Positions 9,113 through 17,247 of a DNA stretch of 64,000 nucleotides are shown here, in pieces. Source of the stretch: an uncultured Parolsenella sp. (lineage in GTDB: Bacteria > Actinomycetota > Coriobacteriia > Coriobacteriales > Atopobiaceae); NCBI GenBank assembly GCA_934668375.1, contig CAKUNF010000005.1, positions 46,396 to 110,395 of the forward strand. Reading direction: 5' to 3'. The notes beneath the pieces were generated by a model. That model was not told where the DNA came from and did not search any database. It was given only the letters and a program-made list of their open reading frames with translations. Each line of letters starts with the position of its first letter. Position 1 is the first letter of the stretch. The position numbers and the translations under genes are program-made.

Positions 9113-9625
9113 ATGGACGTGCGAGAAGAGGTGGCCGCGCAGGCGGCGCGCCTGGAGAGGGATGGCAGGCTGGGCGCGTGCCGCGGCTTTGTCCAGCACG
9201 GGGACGTGAGCGTCTACGACCACGTCGTCTCCGTGGCATGTCAAAGCTGCCGGATGGCAGACGCGCTCGCCCGCGTTGGCGTGAGCGTTGACCGCGCCTC
9301 GCTCGTGCGCGGGGCCCTCTTGCACGACTACTTCCTCTACGACTGGCACGATCCAGACCCGAGCCATCGCCTCCACGGGTTCCGTCACCCGTTCTTTGCG
9401 CTCGCGAACGCGGAGGCCGACTTCACGCTGACGCCGCGCGAGAGAAACGTCATCGTGCGGCACATGTTTCCGCTGGTCCCGGTGCCGCCCACGTGCCGCG
9501 AGGCCTGGATCGTGTGCCTGGCCGACAAGCTCTGCGCGCTGCGCGAGACCGTCGAGCCGCGTGTTGCGGCGCTGCATGCGGGCCGTGCGGGCGTGCGCCG
9601 TGCCGAGAGGGGAGGGCGCCGATGA
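9113..9625 (+). CDS. HD-domain hydrolase-like protein
   Basis: A 170-residue predicted metal-dependent phosphohydrolase of unknown substrate. The metal site is suggested by VYDHVVSVACQS, then LLHDYFLYDWHD and a later VRHMFPL histidine. The start ATG at 9113 follows GAGGGGAGGC; an upstream reading is less supported. Its stop overlaps the next start (ATGA), so it is translationally coupled to a CmpB-like membrane protein. This pairing recurs in anaerobic bacteria, from general knowledge. Confidence 0.8.
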   Translation: MDVREEVAAQAARLERDGRLGACRGFVQHGDVSVYDHVVSVACQSCRMADALARVGVSVDRASLVRGALLHDYFLYDWHDPDPSHRLHGFRHPFFALANAEADFTLTPRERNVIVRHMFPLVPVPPTCREAWIVCLADKLCALRETVEPRVAALHAGRAGVRRAERGGRR

Positions 9626-10611
9626 GCCCGATGACGCCTGCCGCCGCGCCCCTGCTCGTGGCCGCCTCGGTTCCGCAGGCGCCGCTCTCCGGGCTGTTCC
9701 TGTCGTTTCTCGTCTACAGCTTTGGCGGGTGGCTGTGGGAATCCACGGTGTGCTCGATGATGAACCAGGGACGCTTCTCCAACAGCGGGTTTCTGCTGGG
9801 GCCCATCTGCCCCATCTACGGCGTGGGGTGCCTGTTCTGCTGGCTGTTCCTGCGCGGCATCGAGAGCCCCGTGGCGCAGTTTCTCGTCTCGGGAGTGGCG
9901 TGCTGCGCGCTCGAGTACGCCGTTGGGGTGGCGCTCGAGAAGACGTGCGGCGCGCGCTTCTGGAACTACGACGACAAGCCCCTCAACATCCAGGGACGCG
10001 TGTGCCTCTACGGCTTTCTCATGTTCGGTGCGGGTGCCACGCTCGTGTGCCGGTTTGCGCAGCCGGCGCTGCTGGCGGGGCTTTCGGCGCTTCCTGCGTT
10101 TGCGCTCGAGGCGGCGGCCGGGCTGCTGGCAGTGGCCCTCGCGGTTGACCTTGTGCTTGCGATGGCGAGCTGGCGGCGCCTGTCTGCCCAGCTTGAGGCG
10201 CTGCGCACCGAGATCTCGCTGCGGCTCGACGAATCGCTGGGGGAGGCGTCCGAGCGTATGCTCGAGCGGCTGCCCGAGTCTGTGGTGGAGGGCGCGGCCG
10301 AGGCGTACGAGCGTACCCGTGACGCCGCGAGCGGGCTCGTCTCAAGGCTTGATCCGCGGGTGGCCGCGGCGGGGATGGGAGCTTCCACGGGCATGCTGAG
10401 GGAGGCGCTCGCGAGCGGGGCGTCCAAGCTCAAGGCACCTTCGCGCCCCGAGTGGCTCGACCGCGCGACGGAGGCGCTCGTTGCCCGCCTTGGCAGGCGT
10501 GACCTGCGCTTCTTCAACGCGTTTCCGCAGATGCGCTTCGAGCGCTATGAGGGCGCCATCACGCGCGCCGGCCTGCGCGAGCGCGTCCGCGAGCTGTTTG
10601 GGCGCAAGTAG
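9622..10611 (+). CDS. CmpB-family (putative ABC permease-like) membrane protein
   Basis: A 329-residue protein. The first roughly 190 residues hold several membrane segments with the family features SFGGWLWESTVCSMMNQGRF, then GFLLGPICPIYGVG and FWNYDDKPLNIQGRVCLYGF. The rest is a soluble, Ala/Arg/Glu-rich region likely partly helical. The start at 9622 is set by the 4-base overlap with the HD gene and by the ribosome site GAGGGGAGGGCGCC. Although the family name says ABC transporter, no ATPase partner is present here, so transport is unproven. Confidence 0.78.
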   Translation: MSPMTPAAAPLLVAASVPQAPLSGLFLSFLVYSFGGWLWESTVCSMMNQGRFSNSGFLLGPICPIYGVGCLFCWLFLRGIESPVAQFLVSGVACCALEYAVGVALEKTCGARFWNYDDKPLNIQGRVCLYGFLMFGAGATLVCRFAQPALLAGLSALPAFALEAAAGLLAVALAVDLVLAMASWRRLSAQLEALRTEISLRLDESLGEASERMLERLPESVVEGAAEAYERTRDAASGLVSRLDPRVAAAGMGASTGMLREALASGASKLKAPSRPEWLDRATEALVARLGRRDLRFFNAFPQMRFERYEGAITRAGLRERVRELFGRK

Positions 10612-10664
10612 GGGGCCGCGCGGCGGCCTGACAGACGATCTACCGAAATGGCGCCTTCATTTTT

Positions 10665-10826
10665 CGTCGCAAAGCCGAGAAGTGTACGAGCTCGACCCTG
10701 GATTGTGCTGGGGCTTGGCCGGAGTTCAATAGTTGCCAAGTCTCTGACCTGGCACTTTGCAAAATGCTGGATTTAGCGACATCCGCTAAATCCAGCATTG
10801 CTCGTACACTTCTCAAGTTTGCGACG
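10665..10826. repeat. Nested palindromic intergenic element
   Basis: Outer inverted arms of 27 bases lie at 10665-10691 and 10800-10826 (CGTCGCAAA...GAGAAGTGTACGAGC, three mismatches). A perfect 16-bp inner hairpin lies at 10763-10778 and 10784-10799 (AATGCTGGATTTAGCG). The space between a forward and a reverse gene end (10612-10880) contains nothing else visible. Confidence 0.75.
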
Positions 10827-10880
10827 GCAGGAGCCGCCTCGCGCCCGGTAGCGGCGTCGTGGAGGGGCAATAGGGCCGCC

Positions 10881-11849
10881 CTAGTGCCGCACCTCGTTGC
10901 GAACGGGCTCGCCGGCGACGAGGCGCGCCAGGTTCTGCGCGGCGATGTCCACGATGTTGTCGAGTACCACGCTCAGGTGGAACCCACCAGAGACATGGGG
11001 TGTGAGCAGCAGGTTTGGCGCGTCCCAGTAGGGGTGGCCAGTCGGAAGCGGCTCGGGTGCGCAGACGTCGAGGGCCGCGCCCGCAAGGTGGCCGCCCTCG
11101 AGCGCGTCCACAAGCGCCGCGTCCACGACGAGGTCCCCGCGCCCGCCGTTGGCAAAGTAGGCCCCCTGCTTCATGGCCGAGAAGAAGGCCCCGTCCGCAA
11201 GACCGCGCGTCTCGGCCGTGCTCGGCAGAAACGACGCCACGACGTCCGCGGTACCGAGGGTCTCGCCCAGCTCTCCCATGGTCACCACGCGCTCGAAGCC
11301 CTCGGGGGCCGCGCCGCCGTGGCGGTTCGCGCCGGTGACGTGGGCACCCATAGCCGCGCACAGGCGAGCGAAGTGGCTGCCGATGTCGCCCGTCCCTAGC
11401 ACGAGCACATGCGCGCCAGACAGCGTCGTGACGGGTCCCAGTTCGCCCCACTCGTGGGCGCGCTGAAGGTCCTGGTAGCCGGGCAAGCGCTTCACGAGCG
11501 CGAGCACCATGGCAAACAGGTGCTCGGAGACGGCTTGCCCATACGCGCCCGTGGCGCAGGCGAGCAGGGCGTCCGCAGGCGCCGTCCCGGCGGCGACGTA
11601 GTTGTCGTAGCCGGCGGAGTTGAGCTGCAGCAGGCGCAGGTGCGCGGCCTCGCCCAGCCGCTCCGGCGCGAGGTTGCCCACGATGACGTTGGCGATGGCA
11701 ACCTGCTCGGGCGAGGGGTTGCCGAGCATGGCGCCGGCGGCCGGCTCCGCGTAGGTGTAGCGGGCGCTCGGGGCACCGGTCTCGAGTCGGGCGCGCTGGC
11801 TCTCGCTCAGCGGCAGAAGGACGAGGACGTTGAGGCTGCTATCGGTCAT
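10881..11849 (-). CDS. D-isomer-specific 2-hydroxyacid dehydrogenase
   Basis: A 322-residue NAD(P)-dependent oxidoreductase of the D-2-hydroxyacid family. The nucleotide fold shows GTGDIGSHFARLCAAMG; catalytic Arg appears in NGGRGDLV, and the Glu/His pair in DVCAPEPLP and LLTPHVSGG. The start at 11849 gives MTDSSLNVLVLLPL after a GGAGACCCC ribosome site and avoids a charged upstream extension. It points away from the M18 peptidase gene. The substrate is unknown; lactate, phosphoglycerate or glyoxylate-type acids are all possible. Confidence 0.87.
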   Translation of the reverse strand: MTDSSLNVLVLLPLSESQRARLETGAPSARYTYAEPAAGAMLGNPSPEQVAIANVIVGNLAPERLGEAAHLRLLQLNSAGYDNYVAAGTAPADALLACATGAYGQAVSEHLFAMVLALVKRLPGYQDLQRAHEWGELGPVTTLSGAHVLVLGTGDIGSHFARLCAAMGAHVTGANRHGGAAPEGFERVVTMGELGETLGTADVVASFLPSTAETRGLADGAFFSAMKQGAYFANGGRGDLVVDAALVDALEGGHLAGAALDVCAPEPLPTGHPYWDAPNLLLTPHVSGGFHLSVVLDNIVDIAAQNLARLVAGEPVRNEVRH

Positions 11850-11977
11850 CGGGGTCTCCTTTCGCGTGATTGTCGGCCGTATTGTACGCGCGCGGCGCAG
11901 GCCCACGCACCGCGGGCGCCCCGCCACGCGCGGGTGCTAGACTTTGTCGCGCAAACAAGCGTCAGAAGGGATACCCC

Positions 11978-13333
11978 ATGGGCGTCACAACCAAGACCAC
12001 TCCGGCGGACGTCGCGCTCGCCGAGGAGCTCGTGAGCTTCATCCAGAAGAGCCCGAGCATGTTCCACTCCGCCGCGACCATCCGCTCCTACCTTGACGAG
12101 GCGGGCTTCACCTACCTGCCCGAGACGTCCGAGTGGGACGTTCGCCCCGGCGGCAGCTACTACACGTGCCGCAACAACTCCACCGTCATCGCCTGGAAGG
12201 TGGGCAAGCGCCTGGCCGAGGAGGGCTCGAGCTACCACTTCCAGCTCGCGGCCTCGCACTCCGACTCGCCCACGTTCAAGCTCAAGAGCGTCTCCGAGAT
12301 GGAGGGTCCCGAGTCCTACCTGCGCCTGGACACCGAGGCCTACGGCGGCATGATCGACTACACGTGGTTCGACAAGCCCCTGTCGCTCGCCGGCCGCGTG
12401 CTCGTCCGCGAGGGCTCGCGCATCGAGAGCCGCCTCGTGTCGCTCGACCGCGACGTGGCGCTCATCCCGAGTCTGCCCATCCACCTCGACCGCTCCGTGA
12501 ACGAGAGGTTCTCGCCCAACCGCGCGAGCGACCTGTGCCCCATCATGTCGGCCGGCGACTGCACGACCGGCACGGTGGACGCCCTCGTGGCCGAGCACCT
12601 GGGCGTGGCGACCGAGCAGATCGTGGCGCGCGACCTGTTCCTCGTGAACCGCCAGCGCGCCTGCGTGTGGGGCGCTGCCAGCGAGTTCGTGTCCTCGCCC
12701 AAGCTCGACGACCTCGCCTGCGCGTTCACCTCGCTCAAGGCGTTTGTTGCCAGCAGCAACGAGCGCGACGTGAGCGTCTACTGCTGCTTTGACAACGAGG
12801 AGGTTGGCTCCAACACCAAGCAGGGCGCCATGTCCACCGTGCTTGCCGACACCCTCGCGCGTCTGAACGCGGCGCTGGGCCACACGACCGACGAGCTGCA
12901 TCAGGCCATTGCCAAGTCCATGCTCGTGAGCTGCGACAACGCCCATGCCGTGCACCCCAACCAGGCCGCCAAGTACGACTCCGAGAACCGCTGCCGCCTC
13001 AACGGTGGCCTCGTGATCAAGGAGGCCGCCAACCAGAAGTACTGCACGGACGCCTTTAGCCGCGCGGTGCTCGAGGCCCTCTGTGCCGACGCCGGCGTGC
13101 CCGTGCAGGTGTTTGCCAACCGCAGCGACATGGCGGGCGGCTCCACGCTCGGCAACCTTTCGAACACGCAGGTGAGCATGCACGCCGTGGACGTGGGCCT
13201 GCCGCAGCTTGCCATGCACTCGAGCTTCGAGACGGGCGGCACGCGCGACGTGGCGCTCGCCGTCGCGGCCGTGCGGGCGTTCTACGACGCTGACGTCCGC
13301 ATCGACGGTGCCGATGGCGTCATGCTGGCGTAA
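11978..13333 (+). CDS. apeB: M18-family aspartyl aminopeptidase
   Basis: A 451-residue zinc aminopeptidase that removes N-terminal acidic residues from peptides in the cytosol. Metal and catalytic motifs of M18 are visible: AASHSDSPTFKLK, SPKLDDLACAFTSL, CCFDNEEVGSNTKQGA and a C-terminal DMAGGSTLG...TGGTRD region. The start ATG at 11978 gives MGVTTKTTPADV and fits the family length; the ribosome site is GAAGGG. It is transcribed alone; the IS element lies 46 bases downstream. Confidence 0.92.
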   Translation: MGVTTKTTPADVALAEELVSFIQKSPSMFHSAATIRSYLDEAGFTYLPETSEWDVRPGGSYYTCRNNSTVIAWKVGKRLAEEGSSYHFQLAASHSDSPTFKLKSVSEMEGPESYLRLDTEAYGGMIDYTWFDKPLSLAGRVLVREGSRIESRLVSLDRDVALIPSLPIHLDRSVNERFSPNRASDLCPIMSAGDCTTGTVDALVAEHLGVATEQIVARDLFLVNRQRACVWGAASEFVSSPKLDDLACAFTSLKAFVASSNERDVSVYCCFDNEEVGSNTKQGAMSTVLADTLARLNAALGHTTDELHQAIAKSMLVSCDNAHAVHPNQAAKYDSENRCRLNGGLVIKEAANQKYCTDAFSRAVLEALCADAGVPVQVFANRSDMAGGSTLGNLSNTQVSMHAVDVGLPQLAMHSSFETGGTRDVALAVAAVRAFYDADVRIDGADGVMLA

Positions 13334-13418
13334 CGCAGGCATTTGACGCTGTCACATGCGAGCGCCCCGCCTCGACAACTGAGCTGCGCCCCAATTCTTG
13401 GACGGGCCAATAAGCGGC

Positions 13419-14325
13419 CTACGCCGCACATAGGGACTGATTCCGGAACTCCTCCGGGGTCAGTCCCTTCAGTTTAACCTGCCTCCTTTTCGTGTTCCAA
13501 TGGATGACGTATTCGTCGAGGTCTCTCTTGAAGTCTTCGAAGCAGGGCCACTCCCTCCCTCGGAAGAACTCGTCCTTTATGTGGCCGAACACCTGCTCCG
13601 TCGCCCCGTTGTCGATGCAGTTGCCCTTCCGGGACATGCTCTGCACCACGCCGGCCTTCTCCAGCCTGTCGCACCACCCTGCCTGCTGGTATTGCCAGCC
13701 CATATCCGAGTGCAGTATCGGGCTGGCGCCCTCGGGCATCCTGGATATGAGCTCGTCGAGCAGCTCATGCTGCTGGGCCATGTTGGGGTGCAGTGACGTG
13801 GACCAGGCGACGATCTCCTTGCTGCCGAAGTCGTAGATCGGCGCGAAGTAGGCCTTCCCCCAGGGCTGCTTGAACTCGGTGACGTCGGTGCCCATCTCCT
13901 CCCACGGCCCGTCGGCCCCGAAGTCCCTGCCGATGACGTTTTCGAAGGTTCTGCCGACCTTGCCCTTGTAGGAGTTGTACCTGTGGTAATCGGTCTCTCG
14001 GCGGATCCCGCAGCTGATGCCCATCTCGTGCATCATCTTGAGCGCCGTCTTGTCGGCTATGCGAACGCCCCGCTCGGCCCGCAGGCACATGGCGACCTGC
14101 CTGTGGCCGCACCCGTTGGCGGTGCGCGAGAATATCTCGGCGGCGGCCCCCAGAGCTCGGGCCTCGTTGGCGTCTTGGGGTGCGAGAGCGCGCAATAGTA
14201 GCTCGACCTTGCCAAATCGGCGCATTCCAGCAGGTAAACGAGCGGGTACTGCCCTGAAAGCCCGCTCACGATAGCCGCCTTCTCGCGGTTCGGGAGCGCT
14301 TTTCCGCCTTCAGGGCTATCGATTT
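13419..14325 (-). pseudogene. IS3-family transposase OrfB, frameshifted
   Basis: The DDE integrase half of the transposase. The catalytic core is intact: TDVTEF, LHSDMGWQYQ and GATEQVFGHIKDEF give the D, D and E, and the C-terminus ends LKGLTPEEFRNQS. The N-terminal part (EKAAIVSGLSGQYPLVYLLE, then CALSHPK) is in a different frame, and reading changes near 14172-14182, between HPK and DANEARALGAAA. This equals loss of one base and would truncate the usual OrfAB fusion. A shorter product initiating near 14225 is possible but unlikely to be active. The A7 run upstream is the normal -1 frameshift site and is not itself a defect. Confidence 0.82.
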
Positions 14326-14781
14326 TTTTAAGTAGGCGTTCTCGGCCTCGAGCTTCCGGACCCTCCGCTCGAGCTCCTGCTCGCGCGTGGTCTCCCTGGC
14401 CGGGGAGCCGGGGCCCTTCGGGCGCCCCTTGGGCTTCGGCCTGAGCGCCCCCGGGCCTCCCTCCCTGTACGCCTTCAGCCATTTCTTGAAGGAGCTCGGC
14501 GAGGCTATGCCGAACTTCGCCATGGCCTCGGGCTTCGTCATGCCTTCGTCCACGACCGCCCCGACGGCGGCCAGCTTCGTCTCGAACGAGTATGCGGCGC
14601 GCTTCTTTCCCATCATGGCTAGGACCTCGATGCCCGCGGATCTGTAGATGTCCAGCCATCTTCTCACGGTTTCCTCGGGTATCCCGAGCACGGCCGCAAT
14701 CGATGCGCGGCCGTGCCCCCTGTCGCGCAGCGCAGCCGCGCGCAGTCTCAGGCCGACGTCATGCATGGCGTTTCCAGCCAT
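14266..14781 (-). CDS. IS3-family transposase OrfA
   Basis: A 171-residue DNA-binding subunit of the transposase. Two helix-turn-helix regions are seen (ASIAAVLGIPEETVRRWL and MAKFGIASPSSFKKWL), then a basic linker and a leucine-zipper-like stretch ending LEAENAYLKK at the slippery A7 run. A -1 shift there would fuse it to OrfB, as known for IS3. The start ATG at 14781 follows GGGAGG, which lies inside a hairpin at the element end. Length is close to IS150 OrfA. Confidence 0.88.
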   Translation of the reverse strand: MAGNAMHDVGLRLRAAALRDRGHGRASIAAVLGIPEETVRRWLDIYRSAGIEVLAMMGKKRAAYSFETKLAAVGAVVDEGMTKPEAMAKFGIASPSSFKKWLKAYREGGPGALRPKPKGRPKGPGSPARETTREQELERRVRKLEAENAYLKKSIALKAEKRSRTARRRLS

Positions 14782-14787
14782 AAAAGG

Positions 14788-14821
14788 GCCTCCCATTTCT
14801 CATGTCCAAGAAATGGGAGGC
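14788..14821 (-). promoter_or_regulatory. Hairpin covering the transposase ribosome-binding site
   Basis: A perfect 13-bp stem (14788-14800 with 14809-14821) and an 8-base loop include the GGGAGG of orfA. In a transcript entering from outside the element it would hide the ribosome site, a protection known from other IS families. Confidence 0.65.
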
Positions 14822-14875
14822 AGTTCAAACGGTCGAGGCGGGGCGCTTTTGGTTGGGCGGTCCTGTACGCCACCG

Positions 14876-15004
14876 CTACTTCCACAGCTTTTTGACGATG
14901 AGGACAACCAGGGCAACGACACCCAGGAACAGAGCGATCTGCAGCAGCGTTGCGGCCAGCGTGATGACGATGAACCAAATGAACTGCACGGCCGTCTCGG
15001 TCAT
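14876..15004 (-). CDS. 42-residue single-helix membrane protein
   Basis: A small gene missed by length filters. It starts at ATG 15004 after a strong ribosome site (GGGAGGTGA) and encodes MTETAVQFIWFIVITL, a long hydrophobic middle, and a basic end VKKLWK. One long transmembrane helix, or a tight hairpin of two, with a positively charged C-terminus is predicted. The start is 35 bases after the stop of a secreted protein on the same strand, so the two are likely co-transcribed. The end is 48 bases from the IS. The sequence resembles holin-like, toxin-like or small stress peptides only in form; no function is claimed. Confidence 0.75.
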   Translation of the reverse strand: MTETAVQFIWFIVITLAATLLQIALFLGVVALVVLIVKKLWK

Positions 15005-15039
15005 GGTCACCTCCCTGCTTCATTCAGTTATTTCATCCG

Positions 15040-15693
15040 TTAGATGGCCGCCCAGGTGAAATAGTTATCGACGGGTACGCTTGAGCTGACATTGAACCCC
15101 GTCTGTGGGTGAGTGTAACTAAAGTGGGCGTACCCAACGAGGTGGGCTTTAATTGCGTCCCTGCTCCCGAGCTTTGTCCTGCTCGTTGTAAGGGACGTTT
15201 GCTGCCATGAAGATAAATTGGTACCAAGCGAGCAATAGCTCGAAGAACTGTTAATTGATACTAGAGTTCCTGCCTGGATGTTGAGTGTTGCCTTAACCTG
15301 GCAAACGATTGTTGCCGTCGCGACTCCTGGAAGGGCGGTTGGCTGGACTGTCCCAGTAAAAGTCTTATCGCTATACATCGCCAGTGGGGAAGCCGATGCA
15401 TTTGAAGGGGCAAGCTCGCTTCGAGACTCCGTTGCGTGAGCAGCGCACTGGGCTCTGATTTCTGACAGCTCCGTTTCAAGAGTTTCTCTCAAGATGGGAG
15501 AATCTAGTTTATTCGAGTCGTCGATAACTCGCATCGTAATGCCGTATTTTCCATACTCCTCCATAACGGCTTCGATGTATTCGTCTGCTGAAACTTGGTT
15601 TGCGGGATTGAGCTCAACAGCTAGAGCCTGAATTGGGCAGAGAAGGGCGGCTGTGAGACACGTGATTACTAACGTGCGAATTGCGGGCTTCAT
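15040..15693 (-). CDS. Secreted protein of unknown function
   Basis: A 217-residue protein with a Sec signal peptide (MKPAIRTLVITCLTAALL, then cleavage after QALA). The mature part is Ser/Thr-rich, with an N-terminal helical region and a likely beta-rich C-terminal half (TATIVCQVKATLNI..., ending SVPVDNYFTWAAI), and three Cys in the mature chain. I do not recognise the family. The start at 15693 places the signal peptide at the N-terminus; a reading from 15744 would add 17 residues. Codon choice and base composition are visibly more AT-rich than neighbours, suggesting acquisition. A 42-residue membrane protein follows 35 bases downstream. Confidence 0.75.
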   Translation of the reverse strand: MKPAIRTLVITCLTAALLCPIQALAVELNPANQVSADEYIEAVMEEYGKYGITMRVIDDSNKLDSPILRETLETELSEIRAQCAAHATESRSELAPSNASASPLAMYSDKTFTGTVQPTALPGVATATIVCQVKATLNIQAGTLVSINSSSSYCSLGTNLSSWQQTSLTTSRTKLGSRDAIKAHLVGYAHFSYTHPQTGFNVSSSVPVDNYFTWAAI

Positions 15694-15852
15694 ATCTGTT
15701 CTTTCTGTAACTAAGCCGGAAGAGCTGACGATTCCTCCTTTCATAGCCGTTAATTTTTAACTATTTAAAGGATAGTAAATAGTCTCTTAAATTATGTTCT
15801 ATCCCGGCGAATGATAAACGCGAACCGGCGAACGGTGATTGCCAACAAAATT

Positions 15853-15890
15853 AGCCCGCGACGACAGCGCCTGTGCTGTCGTCGCGGGCT
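15853..15890 (-). terminator. Intrinsic terminator of pfkA
   Basis: A perfect 15-bp stem (AGCCCGCGACGACAG at 15853-15867 with 15876-15890) and an 8-base loop. On the minus strand it is followed by AATTTTGTT. It lies 60 bases after the pfkA stop. Confidence 0.88.
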
Positions 15891-15950
15891 ATCAAAAGCG
15901 TTGGACTTGCCTCAATCAACTGGCTGGCTGGACTCGCCGTCCTTCTCGGC

Positions 15951-17030
15951 CTACTCGTCGCCAAACGAGATGCCGAGCATCCTGGCTTCCTGGACGAGCT
16001 CGCCGTTGGGGTCCACGTACTTGAGCTTGCCGGCGACCTGCTCGAGGCCGATGCGCGCCATGTGGCCGTCTCGCTGGGCGATCATGTAGCCAAACTCGCC
16101 GGCCAGCGCGCCACGCGCGGCCTCGACGCCGCACTGCGTGGCAAAGATGCGGTCCTGGGCGCTCGGCTCGCCACCGCGCTGGGTGTGTCCGGGCACGGCA
16201 ACGCGAATCTCGTGGTCGATGCGCTTGGCGATCTCCTCGGCGATGTCGTAGGCCACGGAGGGCTGCACGCGCGCGGCCACCTTCTTCTTGTACTCCTTCT
16301 TCTTCATGGCCGCCTCCTCCTTGGAGATGGCGCCCTCGGCCACGACGACGATGGAGAAGCGCCCGCCGGCCTCGTCGCGGCGCTTGATCGTCTTGACCAC
16401 GTTGTCCATGTCATAGGGGATCTCGGGGATGAGGATGACGTCGGCGCCGCCGGCGATGCCCGCGTACAGCGGGATCCAGCCCACCTTGTGGCCCATGATC
16501 TCCACCACGAAGACGCGGCGGTGGCTGTTGGCCGTGGTGTGCAGGTCGTCGATGCACTTCGTTGCGATGTCCACGGCGCTCGGAAAGCCAAACGTCATGT
16601 CGGTGCCCCAGGTGTCGTTGTCGATCGTCTTGGGCAGCGCGATGACGTTCAGGCCCTCCTCGCGCAGGCGGTTCGCCGTCTTGGTGGAGCCGTTGCCGCC
16701 CAGCACGAACAGGCAGTCGAGCTTGAGCTTGCGGTAGGTCTTGACCATGGCGGGGACCTTCTCCACGCCGTCCGCCTCGGGCGTGTCGAGCATCTTGAAC
16801 GGCGTGCGGCTCGTGCCGAGGATGGTGCCGCCGAGCGTGAGCAGGCCCGAGAAGTCGTGCCACTCCATCTTGCGGTAGCGGCCGTAGATGAGTCCCTGGT
16901 AGCCGTCCTCGAAGCCGTAGGCCTCGACCTTGTCCTGCGCGTTGCGGTAGATGGTCTTGGCGATGCCACGCATCGTGGCGTTGAGCGCCTGGCAGTCGCC
17001 GCCGCTCGTGAGAAGGCCGAATCTGAACAT
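15951..17030 (-). CDS. pfkA: 6-phosphofructokinase (group III type)
   Basis: A 359-residue glycolytic kinase making fructose 1,6-bisphosphate. Seen: LLTSGGDCQALNA at the N-terminus, GGNGS at 111-115, PKTIDND at 133-139, then MGHKVGW and a C-terminal PGHTQRGG. The Gly in GGNG-S with Lys134 in PKTIDND is the pattern of the mixed group usually ATP-dependent, while PPi enzymes carry Asp at that Gly; Asn113 replaces the common Asp. A phosphoryl donor of ATP is thus likely but not certain. Ribosome site: GGAGGGAAGCAC upstream of ATG at 17030. Monocistronic with its own terminator. Confidence 0.92.
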   Translation of the reverse strand: MFRFGLLTSGGDCQALNATMRGIAKTIYRNAQDKVEAYGFEDGYQGLIYGRYRKMEWHDFSGLLTLGGTILGTSRTPFKMLDTPEADGVEKVPAMVKTYRKLKLDCLFVLGGNGSTKTANRLREEGLNVIALPKTIDNDTWGTDMTFGFPSAVDIATKCIDDLHTTANSHRRVFVVEIMGHKVGWIPLYAGIAGGADVILIPEIPYDMDNVVKTIKRRDEAGGRFSIVVVAEGAISKEEAAMKKKEYKKKVAARVQPSVAYDIAEEIAKRIDHEIRVAVPGHTQRGGEPSAQDRIFATQCGVEAARGALAGEFGYMIAQRDGHMARIGLEQVAGKLKYVDPNGELVQEARMLGISFGDE

Positions 17031-17125
17031 GTGCTTCCCTCCTGTTGGGGCGCACGCCCCCGTGCGCCTGCGATGCCCCTAGTGTTGCACAAGGATGCCG
17101 AGGCGTTACGTAAACGTTTGCGCAC

Positions 17126-17158
17126 GGTGACACTTGGGGACGGGGTCAATCTGTCACC
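17126..17158. repeat. GTGACA...TGTCAC intergenic repeat, single copy (family A)
   Basis: One 33-base unit, GGTGACACTTGGGGACGGGG then TCAATC and TGTCACC, lies between pfkA and the TPP riboswitch promoter. Its ends (GGTGACA and TGTCACC) are inverted copies. Other copies are at 21102-21250 and 43902-43972. Confidence 0.85.
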
Positions 17159-17210
17159 GCGCTGACCTCGGCCGTTTGCGTGTCCCTGATTTTCTCTCCC
17201 CGAGAAGAGC

Positions 17211-17238
17211 TTGACGCCCCTTCCGTGCTGGCTATAAT
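17211..17238 (+). promoter_or_regulatory. Sigma-70 type promoter for the TPP riboswitch transcript
   Basis: TTGACG (17211-17216), a 16-base spacer and TATAAT (17233-17238) closely match the -35/-10 consensus. Transcription would begin near 17245, just before the TPP aptamer. Confidence 0.85.
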
Positions 17239-17247
17239 GCCAAACCG

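Larger units (their letters stand above)
13380..14827 (-). mobile_element. IS3-family (IS150-like) insertion sequence
   Basis: A 1448-bp element with imperfect terminal inverted repeats: the left end reads TGAGCTGCGCCCCAATTCTT and the right end, on the other strand, TGAACTGCCTCCCATTTCTT; both continue GGAC. The flanks carry a 3-bp direct repeat AAC (13377-13379 and 14828-14830), as expected for IS3 insertion. It contains orfA and orfB on the minus strand with an A7 slippery run (14323-14329) between them. It sits between apeB and the 42-residue membrane protein gene, disrupting neither. Confidence 0.93.

Noticed and set aside
14802..15059. Plus-strand small frames across 14802-15059
   Set aside because: They start inside the IS end and oppose the 42-residue gene, which has the better ribosome site and sensible protein features.
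15693..15744. Upstream start of the secreted protein at 15744
   Set aside because: It would place a polar 17-residue segment before the signal peptide and has no ribosome site.
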